Shown: piece after piece, positions 31,973-40,239 of the stretch
How positions within the stretch are numbered: position 1 is the stretch's first letter
Layout of the letters: every line of letters starts with the position of its first letter
From: F23-B02 sp963620985
GTDB taxonomy: Bacteria > Bacillota > Clostridia > Oscillospirales > Oscillospiraceae
Direction of reading: 5' to 3'
Length of the DNA: 64,000 bases
Assembly: GCA_963620985.1 (NCBI GenBank)
Contig: CAVFCI010000002.1
Coordinates: 28,274 to 92,273 of the forward strand
Program-made: the position numbers and the translations under genes
Notes under the pieces: model-generated
Seen by the model: the letters and a program-made list of their open reading frames with translations, nothing else
Told to the model about the DNA's origin: nothing
The model's database searches: none

Positions 31973-32012
31973 AAGCAGCCACGGCGAAGCTTACCGCCGC
32001 GGCTGCTTTTTT
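31973..32012 (+). terminator. proS terminator
   Basis: AAGCAGCC...GGCTGCTT stem with inner GGCG/CGCC pairing and a TTTTTT tail. On the minus strand it could also serve the NUDIX gene. Confidence 0.85.
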
Positions 32013-32016
32013 CATA

Positions 32017-32487
32017 TTATCTTATCCTCTTGCCGTTTAAGACGGCGCTTTTGAGCTCGTCGCCGTCGTAGCAGAGCTTTAAGAGGAAAAAGGGCTCCGC
32101 GTCGTTTTCCAGCAGGCGTAGGAATAGCTTATCGCCCTCCCAGAGCGTGAGCTCATAGAGCTTGCGGCGGTCTATCCACTCAAGCTCGCCCTCGTCGCAG
32201 GTGCGCAGCTCACCCTCGAAGCCGTCGGCGGTGAACAGGTGCATGTACTCGGACTGGCACTGCGTGTTCACAAAGGTGACTATACCCCGGCAGCGCCATG
32301 AGGTGAGCGTGAGCCCCGTCTCCTCCCTCGCCTCGCGCAGAAGACACTCGTCGGGGCTCTCATCAGCCTCGAATTTTCCGCCGATGCCGATCCATTTATC
32401 GTGATTTACGTCGTTTTTCTTTTTCACGCGGTGCAGCATGAGATATTCGCTGCCGCGGCTGATATAGCACAGCGTCGTATTGAGCAT
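32017..32487 (-). CDS. NUDIX hydrolase (8-oxo-dGTP diphosphatase-like)
   Basis: 156 residues with a complete Nudix box: GGKFEADESPDECLLREARE then ETGL (Gx5Ex7REUxEExGU). N-terminal TLCYISRGSEYLMLHR and the KKKNDVNHDKW substrate region resemble MutT/MTH1-type sanitation enzymes. ATG 32487 follows ATAGGAGGGAAAGCT. Function by family; exact nucleotide not determinable. Confidence 0.9.
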   Translation of the reverse strand: MLNTTLCYISRGSEYLMLHRVKKKNDVNHDKWIGIGGKFEADESPDECLLREAREETGLTLTSWRCRGIVTFVNTQCQSEYMHLFTADGFEGELRTCDEGELEWIDRRKLYELTLWEGDKLFLRLLENDAEPFFLLKLCYDGDELKSAVLNGKRIR

Positions 32488-32506
32488 AGCTTTCCCTCCT
32501 ATATAA

Positions 32507-32538
32507 AAATTTCCGGCCAAGCAGCCGGAAATTTTTTG
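32507..32538 (-). terminator. Terminator between the 80-aa gene and the NUDIX gene
   Basis: TTTCCGGC/GCCGGAAA stem; the minus-strand side is followed by TTTTTATATA and then the NUDIX ribosome site. Confidence 0.7.
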
Positions 32539-32544
32539 CTTATT

Positions 32545-32787
32545 TCACTCGATCTCAAGCTTCATGGGAAGCCAGAAGGTGAAGCCGTAGAGCACTGTGT
32601 TTATAAAGCAGCGCGTATCGTCATACCAGACCTTCTTGCCGGCCTTCTTTGCGACGAGGAAGTACTCTGCAAGGTGCATGCCGTACAGTGCCAGAGGCAC
32701 GACGGGATTCTTCTTCCAGATGGCATAGGCGATCGATGCCGCGCCGAGTCCGAGAACGCCCCTGCGGGCGGTGCTCCAATAGTTCAT
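32545..32787 (-). CDS. Small membrane protein, unknown function
   Basis: 80 residues with two hydrophobic stretches (VLGLGAASIAYAIW and TVLYGFTFWLPMK) and a central PLALYGMHLAEYFLVAKKAG. The pattern YGMHLAEY...F.NTVLYGFTFWLP looks like a conserved short family of integral membrane proteins rather than a random ORF. Ribosome site AAGGAGAT at proper distance. Followed by its own terminator. No biochemical function known to me. Confidence 0.65.
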   Translation of the reverse strand: MNYWSTARRGVLGLGAASIAYAIWKKNPVVPLALYGMHLAEYFLVAKKAGKKVWYDDTRCFINTVLYGFTFWLPMKLEIE

Positions 32788-32856
32788 TGCAATATCTCCT
32801 TATCCTTAATATCAGATAACTGCATTATATCAAACATTTGTCTGCGAAACAAGACC

Positions 32857-33810
32857 TTATTTATCCCATGTCCTCTCGGATATGATATAGCGCGGGCGGT
32901 GCTTCGTTTCCATATATATCTTGCCGATATACTCGCCGATTATGCCCATGCACATAAGCTGCACGCCGCTGACAAAGCAGATTATGCAGGTCGTGCTCGC
33001 CCAGCCTGCCACGGCATGGCCGCCGATGGCGGCGACTATCGCCCAGATAACGCCGATAAAGCTCAGAAGCGCAACGATGAGCCCGAAGCTCATGATGAGC
33101 CGCAGGGGCTTTACGGAGAGGCTCGTTATGCCGTCTCCCGCGAGGGCGAGCATTTTGCGCAGGGGGTATTTGCTGCTTCCGGCAAGGCGCTCGGCGCGCT
33201 TATACTCGACGCTCGTGCTTTTAAAGCCGACAAGCGGCACCATGCCGCGCAGAAAGAGGTTCACCTCGCCGAATTTTGCAAGCTCCCGCAGAGCCCTCGC
33301 GCTTATGAGCCTGTAGTCTGCGTGGTTATACACGATATCCGCGCCCATGGCCGAGAGAAATTTATAAAAGCCCTGCGCGGTGCTGCGCTTGAAGAAGCTG
33401 TCGCTCTCACGATCCGAGCGCACGCCGTAGACTACATCGCAGCCGTTCAGATAGGCTCTGACCATATCGTCCATGGCGTTTATATCGTCCTGCCCGTCGC
33501 AGTCTATCGAGATGCTTATATCGCAGCGCTCCTTAGCTTCCATGAGCCCCGCGAGCACTGCGTTCTGATGGCCGCGGTTGCGGCTCTGGCTTATGCCGAT
33601 GTAATGCCCGTCCTCTGCGGCAAGGCGGCAGATGATATTCCATGTCGCGTCGCTGCTGCCGTCGTTTACGAACAAGACGCGGCTTTCATCGGATATCAGC
33701 CCCGCGTTCTCGAGCTCATGCAGCTTATTCAAAAACATCGGCGCCGTTATCGGCAGCACCTCCTGCTCGTTGTAGCAGGGTATGACAATGTACAAAACCG
33801 GATGCTCCAT
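32857..33810 (-). CDS. GT2-family glycosyltransferase (GtrB/DPM-like)
   Basis: 317 residues. Catalytic GT-A domain: VIPCYNEQEVLPITAPMF, NDGSSDATW, SRNRGHQNAVLAGL and the metal-binding SIDCDGQDDI. Two C-terminal membrane helices (about 230-255 and 265-290) flank a short loop, as in GtrB and PglC-associated polyprenyl-phosphate glycosyltransferases. These load sugars onto undecaprenyl phosphate for envelope decoration; sugar unknown. No flippase or other envelope gene adjacent. Confidence 0.92.
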   Translation of the reverse strand: MEHPVLYIVIPCYNEQEVLPITAPMFLNKLHELENAGLISDESRVLFVNDGSSDATWNIICRLAAEDGHYIGISQSRNRGHQNAVLAGLMEAKERCDISISIDCDGQDDINAMDDMVRAYLNGCDVVYGVRSDRESDSFFKRSTAQGFYKFLSAMGADIVYNHADYRLISARALRELAKFGEVNLFLRGMVPLVGFKSTSVEYKRAERLAGSSKYPLRKMLALAGDGITSLSVKPLRLIMSFGLIVALLSFIGVIWAIVAAIGGHAVAGWASTTCIICFVSGVQLMCMGIIGEYIGKIYMETKHRPRYIISERTWDK

Positions 33811-33875
33811 GTCTGCCTCCTCGGTACTTTATACGTAAATTTTAATCCATTGCCCCCGCACTGTCAATTAATAAG

Positions 33876-33904
33876 TTGATTTATGCACACTGTTGCTGTA
33901 AAAT
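33876..33904 (+). promoter_or_regulatory. Promoter of the HD-Sfp operon
   Basis: TTGATT (33876-33881), 17-nt spacer, TAAAAT (33899-33904), 30 nt before the HD gene. Confidence 0.6.
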
Positions 33905-33934
33905 AGTGCATCATATTTTCAGGAGGCCACACAA

Positions 33935-34477
33935 ATGAGCTATATCCCCACAGTTGAGCAGGCAAGAGAGCTTGTCGAAGAATATAACAAGGAGCCGTTC
34001 CACCGCCAGCACGCGGAGACCGTTTCCAAGGTCATGGGCGAGCTTGCGAAGGAATACGACCCCGAGCACGTTGAATACTGGGCTGCCGTCGGCATGCTCC
34101 ACGATATAGATTTTGAGCTCTGGCCCGAGCAGCACTGCGTCAGGGCAAAGGAGCTGCTGCACGAGCTGGATATAGACGAGAGCGTTATCCACGCCGTCAT
34201 AAGCCACGGCTACGGCATCTGCATCGACGTTGAGCCGGAGCTTTTCATGGAGAAGGTGCTGTTTGCGACCGACGAGCTCACGGGGCTTATCGGCGCTGTC
34301 GCGCTCATGCGCCCGACCGGCATCTCCGACATGGAGGTAAAGTCCGTGAAGAAAAAGTTCAAGGACAAGAAGTTTGCCGCCGGCTGCTCGCGTGATGTTA
34401 TCCTGCGCGGTGCGGAGATGTGCGGCTGGGAGCTTGACACGCTCATTCAGAAAACGCTCGACGCGATGAGAGCATGA
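33935..34477 (+). CDS. HD-domain hydrolase-like protein (paralogue)
   Basis: 180 residues. Same family and motif order as 12925-13494: AAVGMLHDIDFELWPEQH, ISHGYGICIDVEPELFMEK, TDELTGLIGAVALMRPTG, KSVKKKFKDKKFAAGCSR. Ribosome site AGGAGG. It ends in an ATGA overlap with the Sfp-type transferase, so the two are coupled; the other copy is coupled to mnmA. Recurrent coupling to tRNA or carrier-protein modification genes is notable. Substrate unknown. Confidence 0.88.
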   Translation: MSYIPTVEQARELVEEYNKEPFHRQHAETVSKVMGELAKEYDPEHVEYWAAVGMLHDIDFELWPEQHCVRAKELLHELDIDESVIHAVISHGYGICIDVEPELFMEKVLFATDELTGLIGAVALMRPTGISDMEVKSVKKKFKDKKFAAGCSRDVILRGAEMCGWELDTLIQKTLDAMRA

Positions 34478-35052
34478 CAAGGCTGTATATCGCCGATGTG
34501 ACGGGGCTCGATATCGAGTCCTGCCTCGGCGCGGTATCTCCCTACCGCCGCGAAAAAACGCTGCGGCTCAAAAACGACGGCGACAGGCGGCGCAGCCTCG
34601 GCGCGGAGCTGCTGCTCAGGAAAGCCGCCGGCAGCTGCCGCTATTCTCTCACGGAAAACGGCAAGCCGTATTTCCCCGACGGTGTCTGCTTCTCGCTGGC
34701 TCACTGCGGGGACTATGCGCTGTGCGCGGTCTCCGAGCACCCCGTCGGCGCAGATATAGAGCTTGCGCGCACAGGCTCTCCCAGGCTGGCAGAGCGCTTC
34801 TTTCTGCCCGACGAGGCTGCGCTCGTAAGGAGCGCGCAAAGTCCCGAGGAGGAGTTCTGCCGCCTGTGGACGCTCAAGGAGAGCTATATAAAGGCCGCCG
34901 ACCTCCGGCTCGGCGACGTGCGCAGCTTCTCCGTCGTGCAGGGCGTTGAGGGCTATGTCTTTCACAGCTTAAAGCACGGCGAATATCATATAGGCTGCTG
35001 CGTAAGCTCGCAGGAGGCCGGAAATATCGAGCTCATAAAAGGAAACCTCTGA
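34474..35052 (+). CDS. 4'-phosphopantetheinyl transferase, Sfp type
   Basis: 192 residues. Core motifs GADIELARTG (Mg-binding) and FCRLWTLKESYIKA (WxxKEA-type), with SLAHCGDYALCAVS upstream. Transfers phosphopantetheine from CoA to carrier proteins. Sfp-type enzymes usually act on NRPS/PKS carrier proteins, but no such cluster is in the window, so it may serve acyl carrier protein generally. Start overlaps the HD gene stop. Confidence 0.92.
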   Translation: MTRLYIADVTGLDIESCLGAVSPYRREKTLRLKNDGDRRRSLGAELLLRKAAGSCRYSLTENGKPYFPDGVCFSLAHCGDYALCAVSEHPVGADIELARTGSPRLAERFFLPDEAALVRSAQSPEEEFCRLWTLKESYIKAADLRLGDVRSFSVVQGVEGYVFHSLKHGEYHIGCCVSSQEAGNIELIKGNL

Positions 35053-35073
35053 GGAACGAACCTCAGAGGTTTT
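35043..35073. terminator. Shared convergent terminator
   Basis: 12-bp perfect stem AAACCTCTGAGG/CCTCAGAGGTTT with A- and T-runs on either side; it includes the stop codon of one gene and nearly reaches that of the other. Confidence 0.9.
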
Positions 35074-35752
35074 TCAGCAATTCCGGCAGCTCTGACAGCG
35101 CGTGTACCTCTTGATCGGGGACGATATCGCCGCTCTGCGGCAGAGCCTTGGGATTAAACCAGCAGGTTTTTATCCCCGCGTTTATGCCGCCGAGGATATC
35201 CGACGAGAGCCTGTCGCCGACGATGATCGCCTTATCGCGTTCAAAGCCCTCGATGCGCGAGAAAACACGCTCGAAAAACTCCCTTGACGGCTTATCCGCG
35301 CCGAGTCGCTCTGAAATGAAGATGCCCTTGAAATACCGTGCGATACCGGCACTTTCAATGCGGCTGTCCTGCACCGAGGCAGTGCCGTTTGAAACGATGT
35401 ACAACTCGTATTTCCCGTCGAGCGCCTCCAAAAGCTCGGGAGCTCCGTCAACAAAATAGTGGCCGATGCCAAGAAGGTACTCATAGCTTGCCTGCGCCAT
35501 TTCGCTCGGCACGTTTTTTATGCCGAGCTCTTCAAACAGCGCGTCAAAGCGCTGCACCAGCACCTGCTCGCGAGTGAGCTCGCGCCGCTCGAGCCGAGCC
35601 CAGTGCTCGTCGTTTATCCGGCTGTAGCGCGCAATGACCTCCGGTGTCGCCGGAACGCCGATGCGCTCGAAGGTCTTTTTTATCGCCGCAGCCTCGGCCT
35701 TGCCGAAGTCGAGCAGCGTATCGTCAATGTCCAGAAAAACATACTTTATCAT
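35063..35752 (-). CDS. HAD-family hydrolase, YjjG-type nucleotidase
   Basis: 229 residues. Motif I FLDIDDTLLDFGKAEAAAI, motif II IVSNGTA, Lys in GADKPSREFFERVF, motif IV GDRLSSDILGGINAG. Cap domain between residues about 18 and 90. Matches YjjG/YfnB non-canonical pyrimidine nucleotidases. ATG 35752 follows GAGGAGAAAACTG. House-cleaning phosphatase by family. Confidence 0.9.
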   Translation of the reverse strand: MIKYVFLDIDDTLLDFGKAEAAAIKKTFERIGVPATPEVIARYSRINDEHWARLERRELTREQVLVQRFDALFEELGIKNVPSEMAQASYEYLLGIGHYFVDGAPELLEALDGKYELYIVSNGTASVQDSRIESAGIARYFKGIFISERLGADKPSREFFERVFSRIEGFERDKAIIVGDRLSSDILGGINAGIKTCWFNPKALPQSGDIVPDQEVHALSELPELLKNL

Positions 35753-35922
35753 CAGTTTTCTCCTCAGCACATGATGCTCTGCATTATAAAGCAGAACATA
35801 CTGCATGTAAAGTAAAAATATTTCCTGAGCATATTGACATTAGGAGCAGATTGTGATAATTTTTTATTAACCAAGTGGTAATATACATTTAAAATATTTA
35901 TTCATTCGGGGAGGAAAAGAAA

Positions 35923-36441
35923 ATGACACAGTCTGCAAAAGACGAAGCAAAATTCCTTGACACTCGCATTGACGACGAGACCGCTTCCTTTATCGAAAAG
36001 TGGAACCTCGCCATCCTCGCGGCGGCTCTGCTGCACGATGCCGACCACATCCGTCAGGCCGTCAAGTGGAACTACAAGATCCCGCTCCAGCTCTGGATCA
36101 TAAACCTCGCGGTTTACGTCCTGCCGACGGTTTCGGAGTTCCTTATCCGCAACAAGCGCTCTTCCTCGTTCATGACCGTCGTTTCCAGCGGCATCGTGAC
36201 GAGCGCGGCGTTCCTGAAGGTCCACCTCTGGAAGCCGACGACCGATATCTGGGGCGTTTGGAACCACAACTACTTCAAGCTCGCAAAGGGCGTATGGCAC
36301 GAGGGTCAGTTCATAAAGGGCATCGACTGGATCGACTGGGCACTGCTGCTCGACCTGCCTGCGGTATCCATCCCCGCCTGCGTCGCCTCGCTCAAAAAGC
36401 GCAAGGAAATGAAGGAAAAGCTTTTGACCGAGGGTAAGTAA
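35923..36441 (+). CDS. Integral membrane protein, unknown function
   Basis: 172 residues with GGGGAGG ribosome site. Around four hydrophobic segments (about 28-48, 57-78, 86-107, 140-156), separated by Trp-rich loops (LHDADHIRQAVKWNYKIP and HLWKPTTDIWGVWNHNYF). The conserved His/Asp/Trp loops could bind a cofactor or metal. No family I can name. Monocistronic; followed by the palindrome-rich element. Confidence 0.65.
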   Translation: MTQSAKDEAKFLDTRIDDETASFIEKWNLAILAAALLHDADHIRQAVKWNYKIPLQLWIINLAVYVLPTVSEFLIRNKRSSSFMTVVSSGIVTSAAFLKVHLWKPTTDIWGVWNHNYFKLAKGVWHEGQFIKGIDWIDWALLLDLPAVSIPACVASLKKRKEMKEKLLTEGK

Positions 36442-36442
36442 T

Positions 36443-36718
36443 TTGATAAGCTGTGGGGAGAAATGCACCGCATTTCTCCCTTCAGCTTGTCAAAAAAGTC
36501 CCTCGCGGGACTTTTTTGACTGCACTTTTCCGCCGAGCATTTTGAAAGTATTCAAAATGCTTTTACCGAAATCCTTGAAATTTCAAGGATTTCGACGGCG
36601 GTTTATCTAACTCGAGGCGGGTCTTGCCCCCTCGAGCTCCCCCGCTGCGCGGTCATCTTTACGCAGCAGCATAGACTTTTTGACACGCTGTGGGGAGAAA
36701 TGCGGTGCGTTTCTCCCC
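36443..36718. repeat. Palindrome-rich intergenic element
   Basis: At least six inverted repeats in 276 bp: 36443-36492 (TTGATAAGCTG...CAGCTTGTCAA with inner GGAGAAATGC/GCATTTCTCC), 36491-36518 (CAAAAAAGTCC/GGACTTTTTTG), 36536-36561 (AGCATTTTGAA/TTCAAAATGCT), 36567-36594 (28-bp perfect palindrome CGAAATCCTTGAAA plus its complement), 36611-36636 (CTCGAGGCGGG/CCCCCTCGAG) and 36689-36716 (GGGGAGAAATGC/GCGTTTCTCCCC). A 17-bp direct repeat GCTGTGGGGAGAAATGC occurs at 36450 and 36688. The second stem with its T-run is also a usable terminator for the upstream gene. Confidence 0.8.
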
Positions 36719-36742
36719 TATTTTTCATCACGGAGTTCTGCT

Positions 36743-39091
36743 ATGAAGGAAATAACTCTTAGAATTCTTGATATGGAGTGCGCGGCCTGCGTTTCGCGGC
36801 TCGACAGGGCTCTTTTGAGGCTGCGCGGCATAGACAAGGCCGCGGTGAACTACGCCTCGGCCTCGGCGTTTATCTGCTATGACGAGAACGCTCTCGACCT
36901 TGCCGATATCGCCGCCTGCGTAAAAAAGGCGGGCTTTCGCGTCCCCGTAGAGGAGGCGGATATCCGCTTTGAGGGCGATCCGGAGGCCGCAGTAAAGGCT
37001 CTGGGCGAGCTCTTCGGCGTGAAAGACGTGCAGCTGTGCGAGGATAAAATAACGGTCTTCATGTGGCCGGTGTGTCTCGATACGCGCAGGCTCACGGAGG
37101 TCTGCCGTGACTGCGGCCTTGAAGCCGAGATATCCGAAAAGCGCGGCGGAGACGAGGATCAGGAGCTTGAAAAGCGCATGGAGCTTCTCAAAACTCTCGT
37201 AACGAGCGCCGCCTGCACCGCTCCTTTAATGCTCGAGGTGCATCCCAAGCTGCAATTTCTCATCGGCAGCGTTCTGCAATTCGGCCCCAGCAGGCATTTC
37301 TACCGCTCGGCTGCGCGTGAGCTGCGCAGCGGCTTTTGCGGCATGGATCTTCTTGTATCGCTCTCATCGACGCTTATTTACGCCTACAGCTCCTACGTCG
37401 CGCTGACGCGAAAGAGCAACTTCAAGCTCTATTTTACTTCCGACGGCGTGCTCCTGTCGCTGATACTCTTCGGCAAATATATGGAGCAGGTCGCTGCCGG
37501 CGAGGCGGGCTCTGCCATACGCAAGCTCATGCACCTTCAGCCGCGCACGGCTATGGTAAAGCGCGGCGACGGGTTCGAGGAGACAAGCGTTGACAGGATA
37601 CGCGAGGGCGATATCGTCCTCATCCGCCCCGGTGAGCGCATACCCGTTGACGGCGTGATAGCAAGCGGCAAGTGCGCCGTGGATGAGTCCATGCTCACCG
37701 GCGAGAGCCTGCCCGCGGACAAGGCCGAGGGCGACAGGGTCATAGGCGGAAGCCTCAACCGCGCAGGCTCTGCCGAGGTAAAGGCCACGGCTCTCGGCAG
37801 GGAGACGGTGCTTGAGCAGATAATAGGCATCGTTCGCCGCGCACAGAGCGAGAAGGCGCCGGTGCAGCGCTTTGCCGACTCCGTTGCGCGCTGGTTCGTC
37901 CCCGCCGTTATCGGCGCGGCGGCAGCGACCTTCGCCGTATGGTACAGGCGCATTGCTCCGAAAAACCTCGAAAAGGCGCTGCTCAACTGCTGCGACGTGC
38001 TGTCGGTCGCCTGCCCCTGCGCACTGGGGCTTGCAACACCGACGGGGCTCATGGTAGGCTCGGGCTCGGCAGCGGAGCGCGGCATACTTTTCCGCAGCGG
38101 CACGGAGCTTGAAAACGCATACAAGGCCGACTGCGTCGTGCTCGACAAGACCGGCACCCTGACGACCGGCGAGCCCAAGCTCACGGACGTATTCCCCGTA
38201 TCGAGCATAAGCGGGCGCGAGCTCGTGCTGCTTTGCGCGGCGCTGGAAAAGCACTCGGAGCATCCGCTGGCTCGGGCGGCAGTCAATTACGCCGCCGAGC
38301 GTTATCCCGACGCGGAGTGCCTCACGGTCGAGGACTTTGCATACGATGTCGGCAGCGGCGTATCCGGCACGGTCGGCGGCGAAAGGATAGTCTGCGCAAG
38401 CCGCACCGCTCTGGAGCGCGAGGGACTTGACATAAGCGCTCTGTCCTCCCTGCCGGATGTGCGTCTTGACGCGAAGGCCGAGATCTGCGTCTGCCGCGGG
38501 GGCGTGCTCATCGGAACGCTCGGCATTGCAGACACGCTCAAGCCCGAGGCCGCAGAAGCCGTCCGGCTCCTCAAGGCAGCCGGAAAGGAGGTCTGGATGC
38601 TCACCGGCGATAACGAGCGCACGGCAAGGGCAATAGCTGCAAAGGCGGGCATAGACAATGTTCTGTTCGAGGTGCGTCCCGACGGGAAGGCTGAGCAGAT
38701 AGAGCGCCTTAAAGCCGCGGGCAGGACCGTGTGCATGGTCGGCGACGGGATAAACGACACTCCCGCTCTGGCTACAGCCGACTGCGCGGTCGCCATGGGC
38801 TCAGGCTCGGATATCGCCATAGAAGCCGCCGGTGTGCTGCTGCCGTCAGGCGATCTCAAAAAGCTGCCGGAGGCCTTTGATATCTCCGCTGCGACGATAA
38901 AGACGATAAGGCAGAACCTGCGCTGGGCGCTGTTTTACAACGTCATAAGCATCCCCGTCGCCGCGATGGGCATACTGCATCCGTCGATATGCGCAGCGGC
39001 AATGTCGGCAAGCTCCATAGGCGTTCTGATGCACTCGCTCAGCCTGAAGGAGCCCAATAAAAAGAGGTCTGCAAAATGGAAGAAAAAATAA
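36743..39091 (+). CDS. copA: Copper-exporting P1B-type ATPase
   Basis: 782 residues. First HMA domain with C13-AA-C16 (DMECAACVSRL). A second HMA-like region (about 70-130) lacks its CxxC. Membrane metal site CPC at 424-426 (VACPCALGLATPTG), phosphorylation DKTGT at D468, MLTGDNERTARA and GDGINDTPALA at about 667; HP motif EHPLARAA present. Exports Cu(I). Start ATG 36743 behind ACGGAG. Overlaps the small HMA gene by 16 nt. No CsoR or CopY regulator is adjacent. Confidence 0.95.
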   Translation: MKEITLRILDMECAACVSRLDRALLRLRGIDKAAVNYASASAFICYDENALDLADIAACVKKAGFRVPVEEADIRFEGDPEAAVKALGELFGVKDVQLCEDKITVFMWPVCLDTRRLTEVCRDCGLEAEISEKRGGDEDQELEKRMELLKTLVTSAACTAPLMLEVHPKLQFLIGSVLQFGPSRHFYRSAARELRSGFCGMDLLVSLSSTLIYAYSSYVALTRKSNFKLYFTSDGVLLSLILFGKYMEQVAAGEAGSAIRKLMHLQPRTAMVKRGDGFEETSVDRIREGDIVLIRPGERIPVDGVIASGKCAVDESMLTGESLPADKAEGDRVIGGSLNRAGSAEVKATALGRETVLEQIIGIVRRAQSEKAPVQRFADSVARWFVPAVIGAAAATFAVWYRRIAPKNLEKALLNCCDVLSVACPCALGLATPTGLMVGSGSAAERGILFRSGTELENAYKADCVVLDKTGTLTTGEPKLTDVFPVSSISGRELVLLCAALEKHSEHPLARAAVNYAAERYPDAECLTVEDFAYDVGSGVSGTVGGERIVCASRTALEREGLDISALSSLPDVRLDAKAEICVCRGGVLIGTLGIADTLKPEAAEAVRLLKAAGKEVWMLTGDNERTARAIAAKAGIDNVLFEVRPDGKAEQIERLKAAGRTVCMVGDGINDTPALATADCAVAMGSGSDIAIEAAGVLLPSGDLKKLPEAFDISAATIKTIRQNLRWALFYNVISIPVAAMGILHPSICAAAMSASSIGVLMHSLSLKEPNKKRSAKWKKK

Positions 39092-39354
39092 TGGTCACGG
39101 GCGTAAAGGGCATGTACTGCCGCCAATGCCCCGAGCTGATACTCGGCGACATGCTGCAAACAAGGGGTGTGCTTGACGCGCATATTGCCTATCTCAAGGG
39201 TGTCCTCACGGTAAAATATGACCCCTGCATAGTCTCTGAGGACGAGCTGCGCGATGTGCTCGGGCGCGGCGGCTACCCCGCCTGTCCCGTGGGCGCAGCG
39301 GGCACGAATCCGATACTTAACGCGCTCAAAGCGCCGTTTACGCGAAAAAAATAA
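39076..39354 (+). CDS. Small HMA-domain copper chaperone-like protein
   Basis: 92 residues, a single heavy-metal-associated fold with the metal motif in KGMYCRQCPELILGDML (CxxC preceded by Met-Tyr), then GVLDAHIAYLKGVLTVKYDP. An extra Cys pair (YPACPVGAAG) lies near the C-terminus. Overlap with copA indicates coupled translation; it probably hands Cu(I) to CopA, perhaps compensating for the degenerate second HMA domain. Inference from family and position. Confidence 0.85.
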   Translation: MEEKIMVTGVKGMYCRQCPELILGDMLQTRGVLDAHIAYLKGVLTVKYDPCIVSEDELRDVLGRGGYPACPVGAAGTNPILNALKAPFTRKK

Positions 39355-39372
39355 AAATAATCCGAAATTTTT

Positions 39373-39404
39373 ATCCCCCCACTGGGCTTGTGGGGGGATT
39401 TTTC
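39373..39404 (+). terminator. Terminator of the copper operon
   Basis: AATCCCCCCA pairs with TGGGGGGATT, then TTTT. Confidence 0.85.
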
Positions 39405-39457
39405 GTATGTTAAACTTCAAACATAAGAAGTCTTGACTTACACAAGGAGATCATGCC

Positions 39458-40216
39458 ATGAACGCACTCGCAAGCACGATAGAGCAGTATTGGACGCGCC
39501 GCGCAAGCTCGTACACGGAGGTCGTAAAGAAAAATCTCAGCGACGGCTGGGACGGAAAGTGGGCTGACGAGCTCATAAAGAACTTTCCCAAGGCCGAGGG
39601 CAGGGCGCTCAGGGTGCTGGATATCGGAACAGGCCCGGGCTTTTACGCGATAATCCTCGCTGCACGCGGCTATGACGTGACGGCCATCGACGTGTCCGAG
39701 GGTATGCTCGGGCAGGCGCGGCACAATGCGGGCGCTCTTGCAGGTAAGATACGCTTTTTGAAGATGGACGCGCAGGAGCTCGACTTTGAAAACGGCGAGT
39801 TTGACGTTATCGTCACGCGAAACCTCACATGGAACCTGCCCGATCCCGTGAAGGCCTACGGAGAGTGGCGGCGCGTTCTGCGCGACGGCGGCGTGATGCT
39901 GAATATCGACTCGAACTGGTACGCCTATCTCTTCGACGATGAGGAGAAGTGCAAGCGTCAGGCCGATCGGGAAAACACCATTCAGTCCGGCTTTGAGGAC
40001 TACGAAAGCTATGACGAGGGCTGGCTCATGGAAAGCATCTCGCGCACGCTGCCGATGGGAAGGCTCCCGCGCCCGCACTGGGACACGGTGACGCTGCTCG
40101 ACCTCGGCTTTAAAAGCGTCAGCGCGGACACCTCCGTCAGCCGCAGGCTCTGGAGCCGCGAGGAGATGCTCAACTACGCCTCTGCTCCCTGCTTCCTGAT
40201 AAGAGCCGTAAAATGA
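39458..40216 (+). CDS. Class I SAM-dependent methyltransferase (first of pair)
   Basis: 252 residues. Motif I LDIGTGPGFYAIILAARGY, acidic loop AIDVSEGMLGQA, motif II region FDVIVTRNLTWNLPDP, with LRDGGVMLNIDSNW. N-terminal EQYWTRRASSYTEVVKKNL matches the second methyltransferase at 45197, so they are paralogues flanking a transporter operon. Ribosome site AAGGAG. Substrate unknown; a small molecule handled by the importer is the natural guess. Confidence 0.88.
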   Translation: MNALASTIEQYWTRRASSYTEVVKKNLSDGWDGKWADELIKNFPKAEGRALRVLDIGTGPGFYAIILAARGYDVTAIDVSEGMLGQARHNAGALAGKIRFLKMDAQELDFENGEFDVIVTRNLTWNLPDPVKAYGEWRRVLRDGGVMLNIDSNWYAYLFDDEEKCKRQADRENTIQSGFEDYESYDEGWLMESISRTLPMGRLPRPHWDTVTLLDLGFKSVSADTSVSRRLWSREEMLNYASAPCFLIRAVK

Positions 40217-40239
40217 GAATATGAAATGAGGACGTCACA

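Noticed and set aside
32401..33879. 492-codon plus-strand frame
   Set aside because: Runs antisense through the NUDIX gene, small membrane gene and glycosyltransferase; no domain.
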